From positions 124,001-188,000 of the forward strand of contig ML978221.1 in assembly GCA_010015745.1 (NCBI GenBank): DNA of 64,000 nt, written 5' to 3'. Shown in pieces: positions 20,969 to 31,999 of this stretch; the stretch's first letter is position 1, and each line of letters starts with the position of its first letter. This DNA is from Setomelanomma holmii. Taxonomy: Eukaryota; Ascomycota; Dothideomycetes; Pleosporales; Phaeosphaeriaceae. Both the position numbers and the translations under genes were made by a program. Under the pieces are notes generated by a model, which saw only the letters and a program-made list of their open reading frames with translations, was not told the origin of the DNA and did not search any database.

Positions 20969-22639
20969 GTGATGTTTTCCTTCTGCGCGCTTCATGTCTT
21001 TCATATATTCGATCAAAACCATGCTCATCTCCACCCGCAGGGTCGTGCGAGCAACCACACTGTGGTTCTGCTTCGCAACACTACTGCTGGCGTAGGCTCA
21101 GTCCAAGTGCACTGCATCTCATTACAAAACATTAAGCTCAAGGGCAGCAACAGTTCGAACATTCAAAGGGCTTCCCACACGAACCTCGCCTTGGCCGTGC
21201 CGACCGATCAGAACCACTACGCAAAGAACGTCAGTGGTCTCAATGCGTGTGAGGTAGTTTTCCCAAACACTCATCCAGGCAACCATGATACAATCAACAC
21301 CATGATATGGCTTCCTACTGACGAAAACTGGACCGGACGATTTCTTGGCGCAGGCGGTGGAGGCTGGATTACTGGGGCAGCTAACATGACGCTCGCTTGG
21401 CTGCGAGCGAAGGATTTGCGGTTCTAACAACCGACGGGGGTCACGCTGCCGACGCTGCGATCGAAAGCTGGGCGCAAATCAGCCCAGGCAATGTCAATTG
21501 GAATCTCTTCCAAACCTTCGCATCTTTCTCGCTCGACGAAGCCACCGTGCTGGGTAGAGCAGTGGTCGAAGCATATTATGGTAAAGGCCCTACTTACAGC
21601 TACTGGAATGAATGCTCGCAGGGAGGACGGCAAGGCCATCTGATGGCGCAACGATTCGTGGATCATTACGCCGGGACATGGGCAACCGGAGCAGGAACAA
21701 ATTGGGCGTAGATGCTGATGGCGATATTCTGGCCACAAGCTGTGATGACCGACTCAGGTACGGTGAGAGACTGGTGAGAGACTCAGTGAGAAAGGACGAA
21801 AACAAACACGTTGTAGGTCTATTCCCAACACTATGTGAGCTCGACGCCATTCGCGTTGCGTCCATCGAAGCCTGCGACGCGCTCGATGACTTGAAACCTG
21901 CCGCGCCCGATGACTGCACGTTCGATCCGCACACCAGAGCTGGCCAGTAATACACATGCTCTCTAACGGGGGCAAACACGACCATCACAGAAGCTGCAGC
22001 CGAGGTAGCGAGAAGAACCTGGGAGGGCGCTGCGTTCCCCCAGGGCAAGTTCCTTTGGTACAGCCTCGAACCAGGAGCGGCGTTGTGCGCGAGTGTAGCG
22101 ACGACCTGCAATAACGGCACCTGTGTCGGCGCACCAGTCGGTATCACAGCTGAGTGGAACAAATATTTCGTGACGATAGATCTATCGACGGTCAACATCC
22201 GCGTACTCGACTACCTCTTCCACCAAAGCATCAATCGCTACGACTCCACAATCGGGACATCAGACACTGATCTCAGCTATTTCCAGAAAGCAGGCGGCAG
22301 ACTCATCACCTCGCATGGCCTCGCAGACCAGCTCCTGCCGCCTGGGACATTACTCAATTATGTGAAGCGACTTCACGAGCGCGACCCGAATGCTTCCAAC
22401 TATTACAAGTACTTTGACGCCCTTGGTGTTGACCACTGTGGGCTTGCAGGCGGTAAGGGCTGGTTTCCGGGCAATGCGATGCAAACCTTGGAAGCCTCAT
22501 CGACTGGGTGGAGAAGGGCGTTGCACCGGATACGCTGGAGGCTGAGACACAAAATGCTGCAGCAAGTTGCAGTGTAGATCTTTGCTTGTGGCCGAAGAAG
22601 TTGGTCTATCTTGGTGGAGATCCGGACGTGGCATGTTAA
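20969..22639 (+). pseudogene. tannase / feruloyl esterase family, multiply disrupted
   Basis: The tannase/feruloyl esterase signature is spread over several frames. It runs from LPTDENWTGRFLGAGGGGW, through a frame change near 21400, to EGFAVLTTDGGH, YWNECSQGGRQGHLMAQRF (serine nucleophile motif, usually CSTGGRQG), TAG at 21709-21711, then FWPQ and, after a possible intron, CELDAIR. Next come an in-frame TAA near 21950, RLITSHGLADQLLPPG (Asp loop) and DHCGLAGG (catalytic His), then a frame change near 22500 before the tail VEKGVAPDTLEAETQN and the end at 22639. The N-terminal part is also unlike the family. The ancestor would have been a secreted esterase acting on tannins or feruloylated plant polysaccharides. 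It cannot give a full protein now. Confidence 0.85.
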
Positions 22640-23230
22640 TGAGCAAGGTGCAATGATGGCTACAATGTATGTGAGAAACGAGGGACAAAGTCGCGATCTC
22701 AGAGGCAGTCGAATGTACGCGTAAATTATGTTCTAGCAAGTCTTCTGTCCTCTCATCAACATCGGAGCGCATTTGCACCGATATTTCGTCGATCGTTGTG
22801 GCATTTTGGCTCCCATTTGTCAGCCCCACTTTCGCGCTAACCTAAAGAAGCCTCAACCTCACCCAACTCCGATACTCCTTTCGTCAACCCGTTTTGTTCA
22901 CCCATTTTGTAACTCGAAGACCAAAAACGTCGAAGCAATTGGACATATCGTAGCGACCTGAGTCCCGAGGCCGAGCCGATATCTCAGCCTCATTAGCAAG
23001 CATTCTGACTTTAGACCGAGATGCGTCGGTCTACGGAGCACGGAGCAGAAGCTCACGGTCGATGTGTATCTCGTGAAGGCTACACGGGAGTCTCATCGAT
23101 GGTATAAGAGGACGACAATTCGCCTTGCATCAAGTCTCCAGCACATCGCAATTGGTATCCACACATACAAGCTTTACTCAACTACGCTGTCCCTCTACCA
23201 CTTACGCAGAGCCATTTGGAAACACTCATC
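22640..23230. other. intergenic region, promoter side of the SDR at 23231
   Basis: No ORF is supported. A TATAAG element at about 23102 lies some 125 bp before the SDR start and may be part of its promoter. Confidence 0.45.
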
Positions 23231-24295
23231 ATGGACCCAAACGCATTCACCACACCCTTCCAACTCACAAAGTCGATGCGACGCGATATCTATCCAGCCA
23301 TCGATCCTAAGAACCCCGACCTCAATGCTGCTGGCAAAGTCGTTCTGATCACAGGCGCAACAGGTGGAATCGGCGGTGTTCGTCTCGTACATAACATCAT
23401 CCCATTCCTTCATACTAACCCGTCACAGGAAGTCGCTCGAGCCTGGGCTACCGCTGATGCCAAAGGCATCATTATCGTTGGAGGCCGCAACAAGCATCTC
23501 CTCGACGAACCCGCCAATGCCGTGAAAGCCATCAGTCCATCGACCAAAGTTCTTGCGCTGACTGCAGACTTGACCTCCCAGACTGCAGTCGCTACTCTAT
23601 TCGCAGAAGCCATCAAGGCTTTCAGCACCGTCGATGTCGTTGTGCACGCCGCTGCGTCCGCAGAAAGCGGGACAACTGGTGACATGGCTCCTGACGAGTG
23701 GTTTCGCGGCTTCGAGATTAACGTCAAGGGGAGCTATAGCATTGCTCACGAGTACTTGAAGGTCGTTGAGAATGGTACACTCATTTTTCTGGGCACGCTA
23801 GGTGCGAGTCTGACGGTTCCGGGAATGAGTTCGTACTCTGCTAGTAAATTGGCGGTCATGAAACTAGCTGAATTTCTTGATGCTGGTAAGTCCTCGTGAA
23901 CCAATACCGAAATGATCGCAAGATTACTGATACTTATACCACAGAGAAAACGAACCTTCGCGTCTTCACTATTCATCCAGGAATCGTCCAGCAGACGGAG
24001 ACAGGGCGCGGCGCAGTCGTCGATGCGCTCACGCCATTTGCGCATGATAAGGGTATCCAGACGGGTGGCTTGTCATTGTATCTCGCGCAGCCAAAGGCAG
24101 ACTATCTGCGCGGCGGGTTCGTGGCAGTGAATTGTAAGCGAAACCGCAAATCCTGAAAGAAGACGTGATGCTGACAGCACTTCAGGGGACGTGGCAGAGC
24201 TGGAAGTGCACAAGGAGGAGATCGTCGAGAAGAAGCTTCTCAAGCTCGCTTTCCTGAACGCGAAACTGGGTCCGGAGGGTCATCCTTGGTTATAG
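23231..24295 (+). CDS. short-chain dehydrogenase/reductase, four exons
   Basis: The exons are 23231-23377, 23429-23885, 23945-24133 and 24186-24295, for 300 residues. Intron 1 (51 nt, GTTCGT..TACTAAC..CACAG) is a stopless multiple of three that the plain ORF reads through. Introns 2 and 3 have GTAAGT/GTAAGC donors and rejoin in phase (DA/EKTNLR; NW/DVAEL). The cofactor motif is ITGATGGIGG, then ADLTSQTA (acidic residue), VVVHAAASAES and SSYSASKLAVMK containing the catalytic Tyr and Lys. The C-terminus matches a fungal SDR group with an LGPEGHPWL-like end. A cytosolic NAD(P)-dependent reductase is likely; the substrate is unknown. Confidence 0.88.
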
Positions 24296-24564
24296 ATGGT
24301 CAAAGTAGCATGGCAGACGGAGCAACGAACACTCCGATACCTGATAGCTATGGTAGCTGAAATGAAATTGCGCCGACTGGTCATTGATTTTGCTCGCGTC
24401 TTTGGCTTGTTTTGTCTGTCTTTCATGCTGTCTCTATGAGATGTGCGCACTCGTCGCGGCTGCAATAAACCAAAACACATCTCGATCCAGATCATGACGC
24501 GGCCCTTCTACGCATCTCGCAACACTGTACTCTGCTGAAGGTGGCTGTGTGTTCTCGTAAAATC

Positions 24565-26335
24565 ATGACCCTCGCTTTCCTCGCGATGTGGCTTGGCATG
24601 CACAACAAGGCTGTTTCGTTCCGGTGTATAATAGCAATCTGAAGCTAATTGAGTTAACCATTACACACAACGAGTATGAACTCAGTCAGTTCGTTCTTCC
24701 GCCCTTTTTGCCCTCTGTGACTGCTGCGATCGATCACCACCAACGATGCACAGCACATGACGCGTGCTGGCCTTCGCCCGCTGAATGGAACATATTCAAT
24801 TCGTCGATCAAAGGTCAATTGATATCCTCGCATCCTTCCGCCTATGTTTGCCACGACCCGACATACGACGAAGCACTTTGTGCCACGGCGAAAGCGAATT
24901 GGACGTCCAGCGACTGGCGCACCGCTCAGCCTGGCGCTTACTCTGCCATACTATGGGAACTTGGGTCTAATCAATGCTTCATTAACACTTCCATCTCGGC
25001 GCTCTGCGAGCAGGGTCTGGTCGCTGAATACACAGTCAATGCATCGAGCGTTGAGCTTGTGCAGAAAGCTGTGCGATGGGCAGTCAAAATGAATTTGTAC
25101 CTTACAGTCAAAAATACAGGACATGATCATCTAGGCCGTTCGAGTGGTAAGGGTGCTTTTTCAATTTGGACACATCATATGAAGGGGCGCGAGTGGCACA
25201 AGGCGTTTGTCGAATGCGGGGCGGAGGTTGGCGAGAAGGGTGTTCCAGCTGTGACTCTGCATGCGGGCGAGCAGTGGCTGGATGTTTTTCGTGATGCTGA
25301 TCGTCAAGGTCGAATCGTGGTTGGTGGTAGTACGAGGACGGTTGGCGCGGCTGGTGGCTGGTTTACTGGAGGCGGACATTCTGCGTGGAGTTACTTTTAC
25401 GGCTTGGGAGTCGATAGTGAGTCGGAAGGTTTGTGGTGACGACTTATGGCTGACAATTTCCTCAGATGTGCTTGAGATCAATGCCGTGACAGCGGACGGT
25501 GAGGTCAAAATCCTCAATGAGCATACCGATGCTGAGCACTTCTGGCCGATTCGTGGCGGAGGTGGCAACTCATGGGGCGTCATTATCTCGGTGACCTACA
25601 AGACGCATCCGATGCCAACGCACATCAAGACAGTTGCAGCGCAGTACAACAGCACTTCGCTTGTGGCGCGTCGCGAGGTGCTACCAAGAGCACTCAAGGC
25701 GATCCCACGCATCACGGATCTCGGATTTACTGGATATGCAACATTCGGCAACCCGATTGGACTCATCTTCATCCAGCCGAAAGGGACAAATACAACAGCT
25801 GGAGAGGCAACGGCCTTGATAGAGCATGCAGGTAATATTACCGACGTCGAGCCTCTTGCTGGGGCATTCGATCTCCCGACCTGGATCACATACTGCGCTG
25901 CGTTCCTCCAAGATCCAAACATAGCGACAGATGTGATTGACACAAGCCGATTGCTCACCGCCGAAATTCTCAGCAACAAGACGGAAGATCTGCTGGGCGT
26001 AATAATCGACGAGTTTCCAGATTTCCATGCTGGCTTCAACTTCAGTAAGCACTCTTCCACACAATATGGCTGTCGCTAAAAATACCGCCTTGGTTGGTGA
26101 AGTCAACTCGCGCAACCGAGACGATACCGCGGTGCATTCAATCTGGAAGCATTCACAAGGCGTGTTCAGCCTAGGCACGAATTGGGCAGATGATGCACCG
26201 GAGTCTGAGAAACGTGCGAAGAGAAGTCGTGCTGTTGAAGCCAGTAAGCGATTGGCAGCAATCGTAGGTAGTGATGGCGGAACCTACGTCAACGAAGCAA
26301 ATCCCTACGAGCCGTACTGGCAGTGGGCATTTTAG
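24565..26335 (+). CDS. secreted BBE-like FAD-linked oxidoreductase
   Basis: The proposed exons are 24565-24623, 24686-25416, 25466-26044 and 26103-26335. Exon 1 (MTLAFLAMWLGMHNKAVS) supplies a signal peptide and joins in phase through GTGTAT..CTCAG; this first junction is inference, the others have clear donors and phase. The PCMH domain holds KNTGHDHLGRSSG, the covalent-His FAD motif of fungal BBE-like oxidases, then GGGHSAWSYFYGLGVD and IRGGGGNSWGVI. The C-terminal part ends YVNEANPYEPYWQWAF, matching the BBE-domain pattern YxNE. Many N-glycosylation sites and conserved Cys residues fit secretion. It appears intact, although three neighbours on its 5' side are broken. It could be a former cluster member or a carbohydrate/alcohol oxidase. 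Confidence 0.85.
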
Positions 26336-26458
26336 GGAGAGAAGTATGCGAGATTAGAACGAGTGAAGAGGAGAATGGATCCATGGGGACTGCTTGTGTG
26401 TAATCGATGCGTTGGTGGCGATATTGTTTATGATCCGTAATTACGCATCGCGCGATGT

Positions 26459-27457
26459 CTAGGACCAATCCTCTTTCCAGATCCAGAAGTACCCACCAAC
26501 ATAACGCTCATTACCCCATAAATCTACAATACCGAAAAGAGTGACGTGACCCGTCCATGTCCAGTTCCAACCCGCAAAAATGTACCTCTTGACGATCTTC
26601 ACAGTACCGTCCTCACACACTCGTCCTTCTAGCACAAACTCTCCTTGAGAGCCCACGCCTCTGCTTTGTCGATCAATCATAACTGTCGCGTGATTGCCAG
26701 TGCATTCGTGGTCTGTTGGGCTACGCACCACCAGGAGAAGGCCACTCATCCGCGGATCGAAATTGGCATGAAACAGAAGCTCGCGAAATCGTCGTTGATC
26801 GGAGTAATAACCAAGCCATGTGCCAGCCAAGAAATCTGGACTGGTCAGATTGCGGTAATGACATGTGCTGAAGCCTAGCGCGCACTTTTCGTAGATAGTA
26901 GGGACGTCCATGAAGTCTTGAAAAGGCACCTTGAGCGGCTTCGGAAGATCTCCTGGGTGGTCAATGGCTCCAAACTGCACTGCAAGTCCAATTGCGATGG
27001 ACAGAATCATAGACAACGCTTATGCGGGACTCACTGGCGTTATATCTGAGCGGTACTTGGGCGTGCGATTCACGAGCCGTTTGACGGTGTCCCCCGTGAT
27101 GGTTGTGTCTGGGTGGGAATGCCGTGAGGCTACTACCTCTGAACCGGACCATTCCGGATGGAAGTGATCTTCGAACAGCCTAACGACTCCTTTCGGGTCC
27201 CAAGTGGTACACAGGCGGCGTGAGGTAACGTACACGATGACGAAATTTACGTTGACAAAATCTGCTAGTTGTCGCTGCTCATCGGTTGATGGCTTGTCAC
27301 GATCTAAGTCTCGAGACAGCAATTGTCCTATCCAAGCTCGACTAATTCCCTCGATAGGCTTCCTGCTCACTCTGCCGTGCACCCTCAGAAAGGTGTTTCG
27401 AGACTTGCTCCGTTTGCAGTATGCAAGACATGTCGAAGTCTCGAACGTGTTGATCAA
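26459..27457 (-). CDS. F-box-type fungal protein (C-terminal domain), N-terminus unresolved
   Basis: Exon B (26459-26974) follows exon A (ending 27035) across a 60-nt GTGAGT..GTGCAG intron in phase 0. The C-terminal half has the pattern LAGTWLGYYSDQRRF, then FVLEGRV, WTWTGHVTLFGIVD and a YFWIWKEDWS end, which I associate with the domain at the C-terminus of many fungal F-box proteins. Exon A gives SRRLCTTWDPKGVV and charged sequence. An F-box itself is not visible. The open frame reaches 27457 with no ATG there, so the 5' end is missing from the model or lost. Expected role: substrate adaptor of an SCF ubiquitin ligase, if complete. Confidence 0.55.
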
Positions 27458-28934
27458 GCCGCATTTTCATCGGAGAAGTAGAGCGGGTTGCCTCAAACCT
27501 GACATACCTTTCTGCAAGATGGGATGCTGCGCGTCGACTCTAAAAGTGTCTGTTTCGGCAACAGAACCACGATGTGACTTTGATACTTTAACGCTTTAAG
27601 GTCGATAATCGGTAACGATGACAGGCTTTGCCGCGAGGTCAGAGTGACCATCAGTCCTAAAAAGCTTTTGGGCTGTAGTCGACTGATTAGTCGATTGATT
27701 CTAGTGGAGAGAGTTCAGAACCGCTGAACGTTCTTTGAAAGCTGCGGACTGTGAAGTGAACGGCTGTCATGGTTGAACAGTGATTACACCCTGGCCGTGC
27801 ACGTAGTACTCGTTGTTCACATCTGACAGCACGATCATATCTACGTGGCAGTTCACGGCATGCCCAATTCGCTGGTCCTTCCGGGACTGGACATCGCACT
27901 CTCTTCCGCTCATCACAGACCCTCTTGTGTAGAAGCGTTGCCAGAAGTGAACTTTGGGATGCCAATCAGGCAAGTTGAGCTCAGCCACTCAGCCAGCGAA
28001 TCCTGTCTGGTTGAACCAGATGATCTCATGGAGATGATATTTGTTCTGGTCGTGGCGGATTTCGTCGCGCGCACTTTAGGAACATTTGTAACGGTACAGA
28101 GGGAGGGGAGGGACTGCGCTGAATTAACTATCTGAGGTGGGCGGAGCTACATATATAGACTGCCGCACATGAGCTATCCCAACTTGTACTAGAGTAGATC
28201 TGGGCAAGGCCCAAACCGTTACAACATTGAACGATCGGGAAGACGAAATCGAAGCAGGTGTCAGTCAACTGTATGCATTCAGGACATTGGATCAGGATCC
28301 TTCTTCGTGTCATTCCTGATCTCCTGACAATGGTCTCTTCCGCTACATCGAAGTCTGGAAGGGACTGTAGTGCTCGCTGACTTGCCAAAGCCACACCTTC
28401 CGGTTTGACGGCTGCATTTGAAGCACCAAACAACGAATCAGATGCGTAGCATTTACATCAAAGCTTTGCTTCACCCGAAGATAACCGCTCAGCGACCATC
28501 AACTGGTCGTTGATTGGGAAGGTGTTGCTTTTGCGTGTTTCTCACGTGAAATCGCGTTTTCCACTAATATCCCGCGACTTGCTGAAAGCAGCATGGCGGC
28601 ATCAGAACTAGCATCGAATTTTCCATGCTTCCGATCACGACATCGCGACCCTGCGCTCTTGGCGACACAAAACATCTCGACTGGGGAACTGTTGGGTAAC
28701 AGCTTGGCTTGAGGGTGAAGGATGGTTGCACTCGCTACCAGCACGTCATTCGGGCACGTCCGAACATGAGGAAAACTTCGCCATTATGGCGTGGCTGCCA
28801 CGCGCTGGATAAGCCTGGGTTGTCTTGGGCATGTATGCTGATGCCATGGATTTGGTATAAGATGTACAAGGTGTAAGGCTCCACCGACCAGCATTCCCAC
28901 ATCGATTGCGTTAGTCTACACTCAACTCTTCGCT
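27458..28934. other. intergenic region with possible gene relics
   Basis: A minus-strand frame at 27767-28070 (NLPDWHPKVHFWQRF, VNCHVDMIVLSDVNNE) looks protein-like but is cut by a TGA near 27990 and has no ATG, so it may be a degraded gene of unknown family. Other ORFs here (for example 28128-28433 minus) have no support. A 12-nt near-perfect tandem (AGTCGACTGATT/AGTCGATTGATT) lies near 27676-27700. The 3' part is the MUP1-like promoter. Confidence 0.4.
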
Positions 28935-30556
28935 ATGTCGAAGTTCTTCTCCAAGCACGGGGCTACGTCGGCCGCAACACCCAACGACACCAAGGATGGC
29001 GAGGTCCCCCATTCAGATATCTACAGTGGATCATTGTACCAAGTACGACAAGCCAAACGACAGATTGGCGTTGTGTCAGCTGTCTTCCTTATCTTCAATC
29101 GCATGATCGGGACCGGAATCTTCGCGACACCAAGCGCGATCTTCTCGCTGTCTGGCAGCGTCGGTCTGTCGCTCTTCATCTGGGTGGCAGGTATGCTTAT
29201 CGCAGGTGCTGGTATGGCAGTGTACCTCGAGTTCGGCACTGCCATCCCTCGTAACGGAGGAGAGAAGAACTATCTGGAGTACGTCTACCGCAAGCCCAGA
29301 TTCCTCGCAACTGGACTATACACCGGCTACGTCATCTTGCTTGGATGGGCTGGCTCCAATTCAGTCGTCTTTGGAGAGTACATTCTACACGCCGCAAATG
29401 TCGAAGTCAATCGTTGGAACCAGCGTGGAGTCGGTTTGGCTTGCATCACTACCGCTTTCTTGATCCATGGGCTGGCGCTCAAATGGGGACTGAGGCTGCA
29501 GAACTTGCTCGGTGTCATCAAATTAGCCATCATCCTCCTGATCGTTGTCTCGGGCTGGGCTGCTCTCGGAGGCGCACTGAAAATCGACAAGCCACACAAC
29601 TTTGACAACGCCTTCAAGGGTACTACTGGAAGCGCATATGGCGTTGTCACAGCGCTGTACAATGTCATCTGGAGTTATATTGGTTACAGCAACGCCAACT
29701 ACGCGCTGAGCGAGACTAAGAATCCTGTCCGCACGCTCAAGATCGCGGCGCCAACCGCGCTGATCACCGTCGCGATCCTTTACATGCTCGTCAACATCGC
29801 ATACTTTGCTGCCGTGCCGGCGGATGAAATCATCGCCTCCAAGCGCCTCGTAGCAGCTTCGCTCTTCCGCAACGTCTTCGGGCCCAGGGCTGAGCGCGCA
29901 TTGTCAGTATTTGTCGCCCTGTCGGCTTTTGGCAATGTTCTTAGCGTAATCTTCTCGCAAGGCCGTCTAGTCCAAGAGCTTGGTCGCGAAGGTATCCTGC
30001 CATTCTCTCGCTTCTGGGCAAGCAACCGTCCGTTCAACGCTCCACTTGCTGGTCTTTTCGAGCACTGGCTGGTGTCTGTGATCATCATGCTTGCGCCTCC
30101 GCCAGGTGATGCCTACAATTTCATCTTGAAGTAAGTGAACTGTCCAAACGCTTGCCGCACTTATTGACATAGCTTAGCGTGATCTCCTACCCTCTAGCCG
30201 TTGTCAACGTCTTCGTCGCTGGCGCCCTCATCCATCTCTACCTTAATCGCTCGAAGTGGAATTGGAACCCACCGATTAGCGCCACACTTCCCGTGGCCAT
30301 CTTCTTCCTGCTCAGCAATATCTACCTCGTTGTCGCGCCCTTCGTACCGCCCACGGACGGCCAAAGCGTGTACGAGAGTTTGCCATACTACCTGCACTGT
30401 CTCGTTGGTATTGGCATTATCGCGGCTGGTGGTGTATACTGGCTCGTTTGGGCTGTCATCTTGCCAAAAATTGGAAGATATAGGCTGGAAAGACATGAGG
30501 TCGTTGATGATATCGACGGATGGGAGAGGCACATTTTCAGGAAAGTGCCGAATTAA
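28935..30556 (+). CDS. amino-acid permease of the MUP1 (methionine) type
   Basis: Two exons (28935-30130, 30178-30556; donor GTAAGT, acceptor GCTTAG, phase kept as FILN/VISYP) give 524 residues. It is an APC-superfamily transporter. The first helix motif is FLIFNRMIGTGIFATPSAIF, followed by about 12 hydrophobic segments, an LEFGTAIPRNGGEKNYLEY signature and ALYNVIWSYIGYSNANYALSE, as in LAT/MUP1-like high-affinity methionine permeases. The N-terminus is hydrophilic with Lys residues usable for ubiquitin-controlled endocytosis (family knowledge). No lesion was seen. A plasma-membrane amino-acid uptake role is confident; methionine specificity is inference. Confidence 0.9.
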
Positions 30557-30909
30557 GGGATAATCAGCATTTGAGCAATTTATGTGATACCGTAGAATGG
30601 AGCTTGGTTTTGTAAGAAATGATAATCTTGACAACTAAGGCACTCTCGCAATGCTTCTCCCCGTCTCTCGCATCAATTACTACTCGAACAGACAAATAGT
30701 CGTCAACGAGGTTTCTGATGTTCGCGATGCCGGGTCAGAATTTACCCCACAAACATCATGATGTGGGGCAGCCACTACCCCAAAACACCCCGCATCTATG
30801 GCCGATGCAGGTACCGAACTTAGAAACATAACAAACGTATCCTTTTGCATTGCTAGAATCATCTATCGAATCTTCTATCATTCAACATTCGAGTAAAGTT
30901 CATTCCACC
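30557..30909. other. intergenic region
   Basis: It holds the MUP1-like 3' end and the promoter of the next SDR. CATGATGTGGGGC-type short inverted sequence occurs near 30757. No gene was seen. Confidence 0.5.
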
Positions 30910-31948
30910 ATGGACCCAGCACAATTCGGCATCAGCACTCTCCCCCTCCAACACTCTCCCTACACCAGCATTTCCCCATCGACTCTCGCCGGCACCAACG
31001 CTGGGAAAGTCGCCCTCATCACCGGCGCAGGCCAAGGTATCGGCGCCGCGATCGCACAAGCACTCGCCCAATCCGGCGCCGCGATCGCCATCCTCGACCT
31101 CAATGTCGACAACCTGCTGAGAACCAAGCAAGCATGTCTCTCCCACGGCGTCAAAGTCGAAGGTTTCGCATGCGACGTCACAGACGCCGAGAAGATCAAA
31201 GAAGTGTTCAATCAGGTGGAAAGACAATTAGGACCCATCGACATCCTCGTCAACAACGCGGGTATATTCGATCAGCGGCCATTCATCATGAGCACGTTTG
31301 ACGGATTTTGGAGACAGATCGAAGTCAACTTCAAGGCGCCGTTGATGCTGATACATGAGATTTTGCCACACATGCGAGCAAGGGGAGAGGGGTGTATCAT
31401 CAACATTGCGTCGAGGAGTGGCACCGTCGATGTTCCGATGACGCTGGGGTATGTCACGAGTAAGGCAGCACTGATTAGGGCGACGCATACGTTGCAAAAG
31501 GAGATGGAGTTGGATGGGCTGGATCCGGCGATTCATATTTATGCGTTGCATCCGGGCGGGGTGAAGACGGCTATGGGTGGAGGTAAGTGATTAGAGATGG
31601 TGGCATGTCGGTGAAGAGCTAACGATATGATAGCGGCTGCGGCGAGCGATGTCAAGGAGAAGTATGGCGATATCACGGATGAAGAGTTCTTCAAGCATTT
31701 GTTCAAGGATGGGCCGTCGCTGTGTGGGCAGACGTGTGCTTGGCTGGCTACTGGACGAGGTAAAGAGCTGCGAGGCTTTTTCTTGGGTAAGTACAAATGC
31801 CTTTATGCTCTCTGATATGCGCTAAGCTTTGCTAGATTGCCGACAAGATGTCGCGAAGCTGCTGGAATATGGTCGCGAAAGGCTGCAGAAAGAGAATCGC
31901 AATACCCTGACAGTGAATTTCATCGAAGGATATTGCAACGAACCGTAG
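30910..31948 (+). CDS. short-chain dehydrogenase/reductase, three exons
   Basis: The exons are 30910-31582, 31634-31786 and 31836-31948, for 312 residues. Introns have GTAAGT donors, GCTAAC/GCTAAG branch points and ATAG/CTAG acceptors, all in phase. It is a classical SDR: VALITGAGQGIGAAIA, CDVTD, ILVNNAGIF, NIASRSG, GYVTSKAAL with the catalytic Tyr and Lys, and ALHPGGVKTAM. The extended C-terminus (KEKYGDITDEEFFKHLF, WLATGRGKELRGFF) is a known fungal variant. The start at 30910 has a CACC context. It is intact and stands tail to tail with a broken sugar transporter. Confidence 0.9.
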
Positions 31949-31999
31949 CGAAAATTCATCCCACGATTTTCGCATACTCTTTCATATCTCCGAGGCGCC

